A stretch of DNA of 51,886 nucleotides from Clostridia bacterium (GTDB lineage Bacteria > Bacillota > Clostridia > Christensenellales > Borkfalkiaceae), in assembly GCA_017545865.1 (NCBI GenBank), contig JAFWXO010000026.1, positions 1 through 51,886 on the forward strand, read 5' to 3'. The notes under the pieces were generated by a model that saw only the letters and a program-made list of their open reading frames with translations, searched no databases and was not told the DNA's origin. A program made the translations under genes and the position numbers. Of the stretch, positions 40,717 to 49,120 are shown one piece after another (position 1 is the first letter of the stretch; the number at the start of each line of letters is the position of its first letter).

Positions 40717-41669
40717 TAAAACTCCTCGGCAACGAGTGACGCTGCGCCTATAATTCCCGCGTCGTTTTTAAGCATAGCGGTTAAAATTTCAGTTTTGGGC
40801 GTTCCTTTATAGCCGTATTCGTATTTTTCAAGGTATTTAACTACTTTTTCGGTAAGATATTCGCCTTCTTTACTAATTCCGCCACCAAACACAATAGCGT
40901 CAGGACGGAAAATATTGCAGTAATTTAAACAGCCTTCGGCAATATACGAAACGTATTTATCGACTACTTTTTTAGCCGTTTTATCGCCTTGTTTTGCAAC
41001 GGTGAAAGCAGTTTTGCCGTCAACTTTATCAATATCACCCAAAACTTCACTCCAAAGCAAAGAATTTTTATCTTTAAGCATAGCAGATTTAGTTTGCCTA
41101 ATAAGCGCCGTTGCAGACGCGTATTGCTCGTAGCAGCCACGCCTACCGCAACCGCATTTTATACCGTTTGATTTAAGGGTGATATGCCCAAGTTCGCTAA
41201 CCATACCGTTAGTGCCTTCGTAGAGTTTTTTATCGATAACTATTCCACCGCCAACTCCCGTGCCAAAGGTTAAAAGTATAACAACCCCGTAATTTTTAGC
41301 AACGCCGAAAATAACTTCGCCAAGTGTAGCGGCGTCTGCATCGTTGGCAACCCTAACGGGCTTTAAGGTTACGCTTTCTAAAACGTCTTTCAAATGAAAG
41401 TTAGTCCATTTTAAGTTGGAAGAATAGCCAACTATTCCTTTTTTGCCGTTAATAGCGCCAGGGCAACCAACGCCTATACCCGAAATATCGTCAAAAGATA
41501 AGTTGCTACTTTGTAGCAACTTTTCTATCTGCTTCCCCACCTTTTGCATTTGAAGTTCGGGGGCTATGTTTTCAGTTTTTATAGCAGACTTTACAACGAT
41601 GTTGCCAAGTTTATCAACAACACCAGTTTTTATAGTAGTTCCACCTATATCAACGCCTATATAAAACAT
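40716..41669 (-). CDS. glk: ROK family glucokinase
   Basis: This phosphorylates glucose or a related hexose with ATP in the cytoplasm. The phosphate loop DIGGTTIKTGVVD is at the N-terminus, GVGCPGAINGKKGIVGYSSNL and the catalytic aspartate in ANDADAATLGE follow, the zinc motif reads CGCGRRGCYEQYAS, and FGGGISKEG closes the fold. The 317-residue length fits ROK kinases; glucose is the most likely substrate, though N-acetylmannosamine or GlcNAc kinases look similar. No helix-turn-helix domain is attached, so it is an enzyme rather than a ROK repressor. It is one base after the unknown gene and overlaps dtd. Confidence 0.92.
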   Translation of the reverse strand: MFYIGVDIGGTTIKTGVVDKLGNIVVKSAIKTENIAPELQMQKVGKQIEKLLQSSNLSFDDISGIGVGCPGAINGKKGIVGYSSNLKWTNFHLKDVLESVTLKPVRVANDADAATLGEVIFGVAKNYGVVILLTFGTGVGGGIVIDKKLYEGTNGMVSELGHITLKSNGIKCGCGRRGCYEQYASATALIRQTKSAMLKDKNSLLWSEVLGDIDKVDGKTAFTVAKQGDKTAKKVVDKYVSYIAEGCLNYCNIFRPDAIVFGGGISKEGEYLTEKVVKYLEKYEYGYKGTPKTEILTAMLKNDAGIIGAASLVAEEF

Positions 41670-41670
41670 A

Positions 41671-42465
41671 TTAAATCACTTCTTCTTCAATTAAAATTTC
41701 AGTTATTCTTTTGATGTTGGTTTTAAGTTTCTTAAACGGCCTAACAGCGTAAAGGTAAGCAAGGTATATAAGTTTGATTTTCTCTTTATCCTTTTCTCTA
41801 ATCTTTTCTTCGAAAAGGTCGATAACGTAAGTAAGTTCGCTAACGTCTGCTTGAGAAATTCTACTATCTTTAACGGAAAGCCTTTCAAGATCTAAAAGCC
41901 TAACGAGTGTTGCAAGGGAATTTTCATAACTACCAACCTTTTCAACCGCATCTTCAACCATTTTTTGACCGTCATCGTAACCAAGCGGTTCTTCTTCAAC
42001 GGGTTTTTGAGTTGCGATAAGTTCTTCACGCGTTTGAGTGCTATTTATCATTTGAATACCTATTTGATAAACGTACGACTTAAACGGTAGTAAAACCGTT
42101 TCGGCAAAATTCTTATAAGCAACGTCGTAATTCTTATGCGGATCAAAGAAATCTAAAAGGTCGGTAAGTTGAAGGTTTTTATAGTTAATTTCTTTAAGCA
42201 AAGAGTAAACGAAAGCCAAAACGTCGGTATTTCGTTCGGGCAAAATAAAATACTTTTCATCTCCGCGTTGAACAAAGGAATCTATAAGAGCAGATTGAAA
42301 ATCATACCCGTCTGAAAAATAATTGAAAATATCGCTTAAAAGTTTTGAAGAATTGATTGCCGTTGTTACTTCAAACACTTTTGAGTTGGCAAAAAGGTAT
42401 TTTGACGCAATAAGCTCGTCAACTAATTTTATAAAACTGTTAAGAGATTCTTCTCTCGTTCTCAT
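41671..42465 (-). CDS. Uncharacterised helical protein upstream of the ROK kinase
   Basis: I do not recognise a named family. The 264 residues are mostly helical and charged, with no signal peptide or membrane segments. A middle region (EEPLGYDDGQKMVEDAVEKV) is acidic, and the C-terminus carries a coiled-coil-like run around LFEEKIREKDKEKIKLIYLAY. The good ribosome binding site AGGGTGG and the strong promoter at 42497-42525 make it a real gene, first in the ROK-dtd-QueG-like operon. A role linked to any of these neighbours is not supported by visible motifs. Confidence 0.82.
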   Translation of the reverse strand: MRTREESLNSFIKLVDELIASKYLFANSKVFEVTTAINSSKLLSDIFNYFSDGYDFQSALIDSFVQRGDEKYFILPERNTDVLAFVYSLLKEINYKNLQLTDLLDFFDPHKNYDVAYKNFAETVLLPFKSYVYQIGIQMINSTQTREELIATQKPVEEEPLGYDDGQKMVEDAVEKVGSYENSLATLVRLLDLERLSVKDSRISQADVSELTYVIDLFEEKIREKDKEKIKLIYLAYLYAVRPFKKLKTNIKRITEILIEEEVI

Positions 42466-42496
42466 AATCCACCCTATCGTTAGTTTTATTGTTATT

Positions 42497-42525
42497 ATTA
42501 TAACATAAAAAAATCATAGTATCAA
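42497..42525 (-). promoter_or_regulatory. Promoter of the unknown gene-glk-dtd-QueG-like operon
   Basis: TTGATA (42525-42520), 17-base spacer, TATAAT (42502-42497) on the minus strand. Confidence 0.85.
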
Positions 42526-42542
42526 GATTTTTGCAAAAAGTC

Positions 42543-42571
42543 TTGCATTTTAATTTTATTTTATGTATAAT
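42543..42571 (+). promoter_or_regulatory. Promoter of the DUF4364-TSCPD unit
   Basis: TTGCAT (42543-42548), 17-base spacer, TATAAT (42566-42571), divergent from the previous promoter and 41 bases before the ATG. Confidence 0.85.
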
Positions 42572-42612
42572 TACAAATACACGTTTAAAAAATTTTAACC
42601 AAGGAGAAAGTT

Positions 42613-43137
42613 ATGCTTGTCAAAGGCGAAGCGTTCGTAACAAAATTAATACTTTTATTCGTCTTTGATAAGATGGAGTGCCCACTGTCGGAAAACACGG
42701 TGATTGATATGTGCTGTTCTTCTAACGACTGGATAAGTTATATGGATAGTAAACCTATTTTAAACAAACTCTTAGACGAAGGCTTTATCTATAACGCGTC
42801 TGAATACGGCGAGCCACTTTATTCTATCACTCCCGAAGGCAGATATTGTTTAGCCGAATTCTACGTTAAAATTCCTTCTTCTCAAAGGGAAGCGATTGCG
42901 GAGTTCGTTAAAAAGAACCGCGCGCATTATAGAAGAAAGCAAGACTGCTCTGCCGATTACTATATGAATAAAGACTCCACTTACACCGTTTACTTAAAAA
43001 TAAACGATATGGGTCAACCGCTCCTCGAACTTAAATTCAACGTTCCCAACCGCCAAACGGCTAAAAATATTTACAAGAAATGGGAAGAAAAAGCGGGCAA
43101 CGTGTACGCGCTTATTTACGACCACTTAGTAGACTAA
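42613..43137 (+). CDS. DUF4364 family protein
   Basis: The 174 residues match the Clostridia family DUF4364, a winged-helix-like fold related to PadR-type proteins with an extra C-terminal alpha/beta part. Marks are the N-terminal KLILLFVFDKMECPLSENTV, LNKLLDEGFIYN with ITPEGRYCLAEF as the wing region, and the later LLELKFNVPNRQTAKNIYKKW. DNA binding is plausible but unproven. The ATG follows AAGGAGAAAGTT. It is co-transcribed with the TSCPD protein 12 bases downstream. Confidence 0.88.
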   Translation: MLVKGEAFVTKLILLFVFDKMECPLSENTVIDMCCSSNDWISYMDSKPILNKLLDEGFIYNASEYGEPLYSITPEGRYCLAEFYVKIPSSQREAIAEFVKKNRAHYRRKQDCSADYYMNKDSTYTVYLKINDMGQPLLELKFNVPNRQTAKNIYKKWEEKAGNVYALIYDHLVD

Positions 43138-43149
43138 CAAAGGAGAATT

Positions 43150-43395
43150 ATGTACACTTTTAATACACACGGAACTTGTAGCAGACAAATTATGTACGAC
43201 GTTGAAAACGGCGTTGTTAAAGGAGTTAAGTTTATCGGCGGTTGCTTAGGCAACCTTCAAGGCATATCAAAACTCGTTGAAGGAAGAAAAATTGAAGAGA
43301 TTATCCCCTTGCTTGAAGGTATTAAATGCCGAAACGGCACGTCTTGCCCCGACCAACTTTCAAAAGCCCTCAAAAAACATCTTGAAGAAAAATAA
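43150..43395 (+). CDS. TSCPD domain protein (TIGR03905 family)
   Basis: The small protein (81 residues) has the TSCPD motif (GTSCPDQLSKAL) near its end, GTCSRQIMYDVENG near the start and VKFIGGCLGNLQGISKLVEG in the middle. Similar domains occur at the C-terminus of vitamin B12-dependent ribonucleotide reductases and as free proteins; the conserved cysteines (three in family positions) suggest metal binding or redox function. The role of the free form is not known. The ATG follows AAGGAGAATT. Confidence 0.93.
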   Translation: MYTFNTHGTCSRQIMYDVENGVVKGVKFIGGCLGNLQGISKLVEGRKIEEIIPLLEGIKCRNGTSCPDQLSKALKKHLEEK

Positions 43396-43424
43396 AAAAG
43401 CACCCAAGCGGGTGCTTTTTTGTT
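43394..43424. terminator. Bidirectional terminator between TSCPD and cadA
   Basis: A 12-bp perfect stem (43394-43405 with 43410-43421, core AGCACCC/GGGTGCT) and 4-base loop, A-rich on the left and T-rich on the right, serving both converging genes. Confidence 0.93.
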
Positions 43425-43429
43425 GCAGT

Positions 43430-45670
43430 TTAGATTGATTTTTTGCCGTTTCTTAAAGAATTTAAGATTGCAAGTACTAAAAGACCAACGTCGCTTGCGA
43501 TTGCAAACCATAAACTCGTTGTTACGCCGAGCATTGAAAGGGCTATTATCGCAATCTTTATAGCGAGCGAGCCAAACACGTTTTGCCTTGCTATATTTTT
43601 AGTTCGCTTTGCTAGTTTTATAACGTAAGGAATTTTTTGCAAATCGCAGTTTGTTAAAACCACGTCTGCACTGTCGATAGAAACGTCTAAACCGTTACCC
43701 ATCGTAATACCAACGTCAGCGCGCTTCAATACTGGCGCATCGTTAACCCCGTCGCCAACGAAAGCGACAGTTCCAACAGATTTAGAAATAATCTTTTCAA
43801 GCCTTGAAACCTTTTCATCAGGTAAAAGGTTTGCTCTAACTTTGTCAACGCCAAGGTAATCTTTGATTACGGTTGCTTCCATCTTATCGTCGCCAGTTAA
43901 CATAACCGTTTGATAAACGCCTAAATCTTTAAGTTCGCGTATCATACCGCGGGCGTTCTTTCTTGGCACGTCGCTCAATATTACAGCGCCTGCATACTCG
44001 CCGTTAACTGCAAGATAAACCTTAATTCCACTATCTTCGTTTTCAGAAACTTTAATTCCGTTTTCCATTAAGAAACGAGCGTTTCCAACCACTAAATTAT
44101 CGCCGTTTAAAGCGCAAGTAACACCCTTGCCTGCAACAGAGTGATAATCGGTTATTTCAAGGTTGCTATCCCCTGCCTTTTTCCTAATTGCTAAGGCTAT
44201 AGGGTGATTAGAGTATTTTTCACAAGCGTTGACCAAACTTAAAACTTTGCCTTGATATTTCTTTACGGAAAGAATTTTTGCAACTTTTAATTCGCCTTCG
44301 GTTAAAGTTCCAGTCTTGTCAAATGCAACCGTTTCAACAGCGGATAATTGCTCTAAACTCAAAGTGTTTTTAACTATAACGCCAACTTTTGCAGACGTTG
44401 CAACGCCTATAAAATAAGCAAGCGGAACTGAAACGATTATAGAACACGGACAAGATACGCAAAGTACCATTACCGCGCGTTTCCCCCAAACGGATAAGCC
44501 AAGTTTATAAGTTTCGCTAAATATCGGGAAAATAAACGCTACCACAAGCGCTAAAACAACCACTAAAGGCGTGTACCACTTAGCGAATTTATCAAGGAAT
44601 TTTTCGGCTTTCGATTTGTTTTTTGCGCTTTCTTCAATGGTTTTTGCAACCACGTTAACGGCGCTTTCGCCGTAAGTTTTTGAAACCTCTATTTTAACGC
44701 TACCGTTTGCGGAAAGATAACCGCCCAAAACGCTATCGCCAACGGTTAAATCTTTATAGGCAACTTCGCCAGTTATAATCTTTGTGTCGAACGATGCGCT
44801 TCCGCTAACTATAACCCCGTCAAGAGCGCATCTTTCCCCGTCTCTTACAACGATGATATCGCCAACCGCCACTTTATCTGGGGAAACTCTTTCTTCAATT
44901 CCACCCTCTTTAATAACGGAAACTTTTTCATTTTTAAACGACTTTAAGTCGTTTATAACTTTATCTGCGCTTGCTACTGCGCTATGCTCGAAGAGTTCGC
45001 CCACTTGGAACAAAATCATAATTCCAACAGCTTCTAACGTTTCGCCCAAAATAATTGCCGCAACGGAAGCGATTGTCATTAGCGTGTTTTGGTTAAACGG
45101 CTTTTTCTTAAACACGCTCGTTATTCCAGAAAGCACGGCGTTATAGCCCGCGATTGCAAAAGCAACGATTAAAACGTAATCCGCCATTTTACTGGTCTTT
45201 TCAAATTTTGAAAAAATTACGCCTAAAATCATTATTATTATAGCAGCGGAAAGTTCTAAAAACTTATACTTTCTCTCTTTTTTATCGTCCAAATTTTCAC
45301 ACGAACAATCGTGCGAGTGAGAGTGAAAATGCGAACGCTCGTTATCGCTACAATCGTGACAGTGGCAACTTTCGTGTTCGTGCTCGTGTTCGTGTTCATT
45401 ATCAAATTCAAAATTTTCTTCTTCAGTTGAAACTTTTTCAGCGCCAACGAACAACGGCTCTGCGTCAAACCCTTTTTCTTCTAAGTGGTTTAAGATTTCA
45501 ACTAAAACGTCGTAATCACTTGCCCACTCTGAAAGATCGTAACTCAAAACCCCGTCTACAATCTTTGGCGAAATAACCCCTTCAAACGCTCCTATTTTAG
45601 ATATAATTTCTTTCGTTTGCGACTGAGTTAGTTCGCTATTTATTTTTATTAAAGACTTTTCTTTACTCAT
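43430..45670 (-). CDS. cadA: Heavy-metal P1B-type ATPase (Zn/Cd/Pb efflux, CadA-like)
   Basis: This pumps divalent soft metals out of the cell. The N-terminal 75 residues resemble a ferredoxin-like HMA fold but lack the CxxC metal motif; instead a histidine/cysteine-rich stretch follows at about 92-124. Membrane helices start near residue 139. The ion-binding motif C407-P-C409 lies in VSCPCS, the phosphorylation site DKTGT at 451-455, the HP motif in SNHPIALAI, and the hinge GDGVNDAPVL near the end. The actuator loop reads TGEV (300-303) instead of TGES, keeping the glutamate. The ATG at 45670 follows AAGGAGCGTT. It is the second gene after arsR, whose metal-sensing repressor should control it. 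Confidence 0.94.
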   Translation of the reverse strand: MSKEKSLIKINSELTQSQTKEIISKIGAFEGVISPKIVDGVLSYDLSEWASDYDVLVEILNHLEEKGFDAEPLFVGAEKVSTEEENFEFDNEHEHEHEHESCHCHDCSDNERSHFHSHSHDCSCENLDDKKERKYKFLELSAAIIIMILGVIFSKFEKTSKMADYVLIVAFAIAGYNAVLSGITSVFKKKPFNQNTLMTIASVAAIILGETLEAVGIMILFQVGELFEHSAVASADKVINDLKSFKNEKVSVIKEGGIEERVSPDKVAVGDIIVVRDGERCALDGVIVSGSASFDTKIITGEVAYKDLTVGDSVLGGYLSANGSVKIEVSKTYGESAVNVVAKTIEESAKNKSKAEKFLDKFAKWYTPLVVVLALVVAFIFPIFSETYKLGLSVWGKRAVMVLCVSCPCSIIVSVPLAYFIGVATSAKVGVIVKNTLSLEQLSAVETVAFDKTGTLTEGELKVAKILSVKKYQGKVLSLVNACEKYSNHPIALAIRKKAGDSNLEITDYHSVAGKGVTCALNGDNLVVGNARFLMENGIKVSENEDSGIKVYLAVNGEYAGAVILSDVPRKNARGMIRELKDLGVYQTVMLTGDDKMEATVIKDYLGVDKVRANLLPDEKVSRLEKIISKSVGTVAFVGDGVNDAPVLKRADVGITMGNGLDVSIDSADVVLTNCDLQKIPYVIKLAKRTKNIARQNVFGSLAIKIAIIALSMLGVTTSLWFAIASDVGLLVLAILNSLRNGKKSI

Positions 45671-45678
45671 AACGCTCC

Positions 45679-45975
45679 TTAACAATCGAGATGCTCGATT
45701 GACTTTTCAATAATCGTTCTAACGTGCCCGTCGGCAATATAATAGTAGTTTACGTTGCCGTTTTTCTCTAAGGACAAAATCTTTGCGTCTTTCAAAATTC
45801 TAAGCGCGTGAGAAGTTGCCGACTGCGAATACCCAAGCGCAAGCGAAATTTCACCAACGCTCTTTTTCCCGCCGAGTAAAAATAAAATTATTTTTAAACG
45901 CCCCGCATCGCCAAGCGCCTTAAAATCGGTAACGAGTTCGCTAAGCTGTTCGTTTGTTAAATCAAAATTTTCCAT
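45679..45975 (-). CDS. ArsR/SmtB family metal-responsive repressor
   Basis: This winged-helix repressor (98 residues) releases its operator when metal binds. The recognition helix region is GYSQSATSHALRILKDAKIL, followed by a wing with NGNVNYYYIADG; the C-terminus HVRTIIEKSIEHLDC contains histidines and a final cysteine that fit an alpha-5-type metal site as in SmtB/CzrA. No N-terminal cysteines of the CadC type are present. The ATG at 45975 follows AAAGGGGTGTTT. It leads the arsR-cadA operon and probably represses it via the operator at 45993-46014. Confidence 0.93.
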   Translation of the reverse strand: MENFDLTNEQLSELVTDFKALGDAGRLKIILFLLGGKKSVGEISLALGYSQSATSHALRILKDAKILSLEKNGNVNYYYIADGHVRTIIEKSIEHLDC

Positions 45976-45992
45976 AAACACCCCTTTATGAG

Positions 45993-46014
45993 AATATGAA
46001 AATATATTCATATT
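45993..46014. promoter_or_regulatory. ArsR/SmtB-type operator of the cadA operon
   Basis: AATATGAA-N6-TTCATATT, a perfect dyad with 8-base arms, fits the TGAA-N6-TTCA (12-2-12) operator pattern of ArsR/SmtB repressors. It overlaps the end of the -10 box and the transcription start. Confidence 0.85.
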
Positions 46015-46040
46015 ATAATATTCTTTTTTTAATTTGTCAA
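46012..46040 (-). promoter_or_regulatory. Promoter of the arsR-cadA operon
   Basis: TTGACA (46040-46035), 17-base spacer, TATAAT (46017-46012): perfect consensus, overlapped by the metal-repressor operator. Confidence 0.9.
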
Positions 46041-46102
46041 TACTAATTTTGTAAAAAAAGAGTGAAAATTGAAGTAAATATTTCAAAAAAAATTAAAAAC
46101 CG

Positions 46103-46131
46103 TTGAAAAATCGTTTTATTTATGTTAAAAT
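46103..46131 (+). promoter_or_regulatory. Promoter of the CtpE-like P-type ATPase gene
   Basis: TTGAAA (46103-46108), 17-base spacer, TAAAAT (46126-46131). The leader contains a small CGCCTT/AAGGCG hairpin (46163-46176) that could hide a GGCGG sequence upstream of the start. Confidence 0.72.
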
Positions 46132-46192
46132 CATAAATAAATAAACTAACCTTTTAAAAAATCGCCTTTTAAGGCGGAATTTACGGTGAATA

Positions 46193-48718
46193 ATGAATAA
46201 AAAAACAACGAGTAAAGCGGTTCAACCGAAAAATGAAGAAGTAAAAGTTCTTCCACAAAATCCCGTTCCGCAAAATAAAGTTAGAAAAGTTTTGCAACGC
46301 GATGCCGTTAGGTTTGAAGTTAGCGCAACGAAAGGTCTTTCAAGCGAACAAGTTGAAAGGCGCGTTGAAACTGGGCTAACAAACTTTGTTAAGGCAAGAA
46401 ATTCTAAATCAATCCCCGCTATAATTTTGGGCAACACTTTAACGTTTTTTAACTTATTGTGCGCGATAGTTATAGTGGCGTACGTTGTGGTTGGAGCGGA
46501 TCTTGGTAACTTTACCTTTATTATCCCCTTTGCTTTAAACCTTGTTATCGGTATTTTCCAAGAAATAAGGGCTAAACTTTCGATTGAAAAGTTATCCATT
46601 TTGCAAGCCCCCACCACTATGGTTATTAGAAACGGGCAAGAATATGAAATTTCAACGAGCGACTTAGTGCTTGACGACGTGTTTAAGGTTGTTGCAGGCA
46701 ATCAAATCCCAGTTGACGGCGTTGTTTTAGACGGTAACGCCGAAGTTAACGAATCGCTTCTTACCGGCGAATCTGTTCCCATTAAGAAAAAAGCGGGCGA
46801 TTTTATCCTTGCAGGTAGTTTTATAACAAGTGGTTCACTCGTTGCAAAGGCTGACAAGGTTGCCGAAGAGTGTTACGTTCAAAAACTTACCGAAAGGGCT
46901 AAAAAACACAAAAAACCCAACAGCGAACTTATGGCAACGCTTACGTGGATCGTTAAAATCGTTGGTCTTATAATAATTCCTATCGCAATCGGCATAGGCT
47001 TAGTTAACTATAAAAACCCGATTATTAGCGAAACGTTTGATAATATTCAAAAATTCGTTGTAACGAGAACTGGCGCAGTTGTTCTCGGTATGATACCCGC
47101 AGGTTTAATTCTTTTAACCACAATCGCTTTATCACTCGGCGTTATAAGGCTTTTCAAGCGAAACACCTTAGTTCAAGATATGTATTCACTTGAAATGCTT
47201 GCAAGGGTTGACGTTTTGTGCCTTGATAAAACGGGCACTATAACAGACGGTAGAATGCAAGTTATTAAAGACATTATGCTTACCGATAAGCATCCCTTCC
47301 CCCTTTCCGATATAGTTGGAACTATGCAAGGCGTGTTTGAAGATAACAACGCAACGTCTTCCGCGCTTAGAGCGCATTATCAATCTAACGCAGAATTTAC
47401 TGTTGTTAAGACTATCCCCTTCTCATCCGCAAGAAAATATAGCGCGGTTACCTTCTCCGAAACGGGAACTTACGCTATCGGCGCGCCTGAATTCGTGCTT
47501 AAAGAACTCTCTCCGTTTATCAGAGAGCAAATGGATCACTACATAAATCACGGCAACAGAGTGTTGCTTCTTGCCCACTCTCCCGCGCAAATAACTTCTA
47601 AAGGCGAACTCCCGTCAACACTTAAACCTATTGCGTTAATCGTTCTTAGCGATAATATCCGCCCTGAAGCCATTGAAACTATTAACTGGTTTAAAGAAAA
47701 CAAAGTTGAAGTTAAAGTTATTTCGGGCGATAACCCGATAACCGTTTCTGAAATTGCAAAGCGCGCAGGTATTGAAAACGCTTCTAACTGGATAAGCCTT
47801 GAAGGTTTGTCGGATAAAGAAGTTGCTTCAATCGCCGATAAATACACGGTGTTTGGCAGAGTTACCCCCGACCAAAAATGCGTGCTTATTAAAGCGCTTA
47901 AAATGAGCGGACACACCGTTGCTATGACGGGTGACGGCGTTAACGATATTCTCGCTATGAGAGAATCTGACTGCGCTGTTACCGTTGCCACGGGCGCAGA
48001 CGCGGCAAAGAGCGTTGCTCACATCGTTTTAGCGGACAATAACTTTAACTCAATGCCCAAAGTCGTTGCCGAAGGTAGACGAGTTATTAACAATATTCAG
48101 CAATCGGCATCGCTTTTCCTTATGAAAACGATATTCACAGCGCTTCTTGCGTTTATCTCGATTGCAACGATGTCCCCCTTCCCGTTCGAAACAAAACACC
48201 TTACCATGCTTGAACTTTTCGTTATAGGTTTTGCATCGCTTGCGCTTTCACTCCAACCCAACGAAAAGCGTGTTGAAGGCGATTTCTTAACGACGATATT
48301 CTCAAACGCTATCCCGGGCGCTTTACTTCTTTTAATGAACGTTTATATCATCAAACTTATAAGTTTGTTCGGTATATTCCCAAGCGAAGAATTCACTATG
48401 ACTATGCAAGTTGTTGCGTTTAGTATAGGTGGCGTTGTTTATCTCCACAAAGTATGTAAGCCGTATAACGTTTTAAGAGCGGTTATAATCTCTATAGTAA
48501 TAGCGGCGATGGCCGTTTGGGTTGTATTCCTGCTTGACACGTCAAAGACGTTGCACATTGATAACTTCTTCGGTTTAGTTGCGCTTTTCCCACTTACTAT
48601 GGAAACTTGGGAATATCCGCTTATCCTGTTTGCGATTATCGAACTAAACTTACTTTTAAACCAACCGCTTAGCAACTTAAACAAAATGCTTTTCTCATCG
48701 TTTAGAAGAAAGAAATAA
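46193..48718 (+). CDS. P-type cation ATPase of the CtpE-like group
   Basis: This 841-residue membrane pump has the actuator motif TGES at 191-194, phosphorylation site DKTGT at 345-349 and hinge TGDGVNDILAMRESDCAV. The last third contains about six membrane helices. The cation-binding M4 motif reads PAGL (302-305), where calcium pumps have PEGL, and the following LLTTIALSLGVIRL is close to mycobacterial CtpE, a calcium-uptake ATPase. Calcium or magnesium transport is thus the best guess, but the Glu-to-Ala change leaves substrate open. The first 40 residues are a polar tail. The ribosome binding site is weak (GGTGAATA). It stands alone between divergent arsR-cadA and a terminator. Confidence 0.9.
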   Translation: MNKKTTSKAVQPKNEEVKVLPQNPVPQNKVRKVLQRDAVRFEVSATKGLSSEQVERRVETGLTNFVKARNSKSIPAIILGNTLTFFNLLCAIVIVAYVVVGADLGNFTFIIPFALNLVIGIFQEIRAKLSIEKLSILQAPTTMVIRNGQEYEISTSDLVLDDVFKVVAGNQIPVDGVVLDGNAEVNESLLTGESVPIKKKAGDFILAGSFITSGSLVAKADKVAEECYVQKLTERAKKHKKPNSELMATLTWIVKIVGLIIIPIAIGIGLVNYKNPIISETFDNIQKFVVTRTGAVVLGMIPAGLILLTTIALSLGVIRLFKRNTLVQDMYSLEMLARVDVLCLDKTGTITDGRMQVIKDIMLTDKHPFPLSDIVGTMQGVFEDNNATSSALRAHYQSNAEFTVVKTIPFSSARKYSAVTFSETGTYAIGAPEFVLKELSPFIREQMDHYINHGNRVLLLAHSPAQITSKGELPSTLKPIALIVLSDNIRPEAIETINWFKENKVEVKVISGDNPITVSEIAKRAGIENASNWISLEGLSDKEVASIADKYTVFGRVTPDQKCVLIKALKMSGHTVAMTGDGVNDILAMRESDCAVTVATGADAAKSVAHIVLADNNFNSMPKVVAEGRRVINNIQQSASLFLMKTIFTALLAFISIATMSPFPFETKHLTMLELFVIGFASLALSLQPNEKRVEGDFLTTIFSNAIPGALLLLMNVYIIKLISLFGIFPSEEFTMTMQVVAFSIGGVVYLHKVCKPYNVLRAVIISIVIAAMAVWVVFLLDTSKTLHIDNFFGLVALFPLTMETWEYPLILFAIIELNLLLNQPLSNLNKMLFSSFRRKK

Positions 48719-48724
48719 CAAACT

Positions 48725-48747
48725 AAAAAGGAGCGTTTATGGGCGTG
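48725..48747 (+). repeat. Left copy of a 23-base imperfect inverted repeat flanking the XRE/DUF6442 pair
   Basis: The segment begins AAAAAGGAGCG and contains TTATG; it matches the reverse complement of 49624-49646 at 20 of 23 bases. It reads as a ribosome binding site plus start codon. The ATG at 48739 opens an 80-codon frame that crosses the terminator at 48776 and overlaps the XRE gene on the other strand, so I do not call it a gene. Confidence 0.5.
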
Positions 48748-48775
48748 TTCCATAGAGGTTTTTTAGGGCATTATA

Positions 48776-48813
48776 AAAGAGTAGCAAAACTTTGCTACTC
48801 TTTACTTTTTTTG
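48776..48813 (+). terminator. Terminator after the CtpE-like ATPase
   Basis: A 12 to 13-bp perfect stem (48776-48788 with 48791-48803, core GAGTAGCAAA/TTTGCTACTC) followed by ACTTTTTTTTGC on the plus strand. Confidence 0.9.
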
Positions 48814-48910
48814 CTTAACCAAAACACACGACGTTGCTTGCAAAGTATAGTGTGCTACACTTTTGAAAATTTTTCCACAAAGATTAACAACTCAATAAAT
48901 TTGTTTTTGA

Positions 48911-49117
48911 TTAAAAGAAAAACAAATCTTCAAATTTTTTATCCAACGCTATACACAAAATCAATGCAAGTTTTGCGGTAGGATTAAACTGCCCTGTTTC
49001 AATAGAACTTATTGTGTTTCTTGATACGCCTACCATATCCGCAAGTTGTTGTTGAGATATATCCTTTTCAAGGCGAATAGCCTTCAAGTTGTTTTTTAAT
49101 ACAAGTTTATCATCCAT
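48911..49117 (-). CDS. XRE-type helix-turn-helix regulator
   Basis: The 68 residues form a single Cro/C1-type DNA-binding domain: NNLKAIRLEKDISQQQLADMVGV, recognition helix SRNTISSIETGQFNP and the family ending KLALILCIALDKKFEDLFFF. Such small proteins are usually paired with a membrane protein, as here. The ATG at 49117 follows GGGGTAAACT, three bases after the DUF6442 gene on the same transcript. It is the likely repressor binding the twin operators at 49478-49528. Confidence 0.94.
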   Translation of the reverse strand: MDDKLVLKNNLKAIRLEKDISQQQLADMVGVSRNTISSIETGQFNPTAKLALILCIALDKKFEDLFFF

Positions 49118-49120
49118 AGT

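Noticed and set aside
45301-45395. Repetitive segment resembling a tandem repeat
   Set aside because: It encodes the histidine/glutamate-rich metal-binding stretch of CadA; the repetition follows from the amino acid composition.
46163-46176. CGCCTT/AAGGCG hairpin in the ATPase leader as a riboswitch
   Set aside because: It is a single 6-bp stem with a very short loop, with no further conserved elements and no T-run; at most it hides a ribosome binding site.
48739-48981. 80-codon plus-strand frame after the P-type ATPase, with a strong ribosome binding site
   Set aside because: It reads through the intrinsic terminator of the ATPase gene and overlaps the XRE gene on the other strand; the product has no family features. 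It is more likely a decayed gene start.
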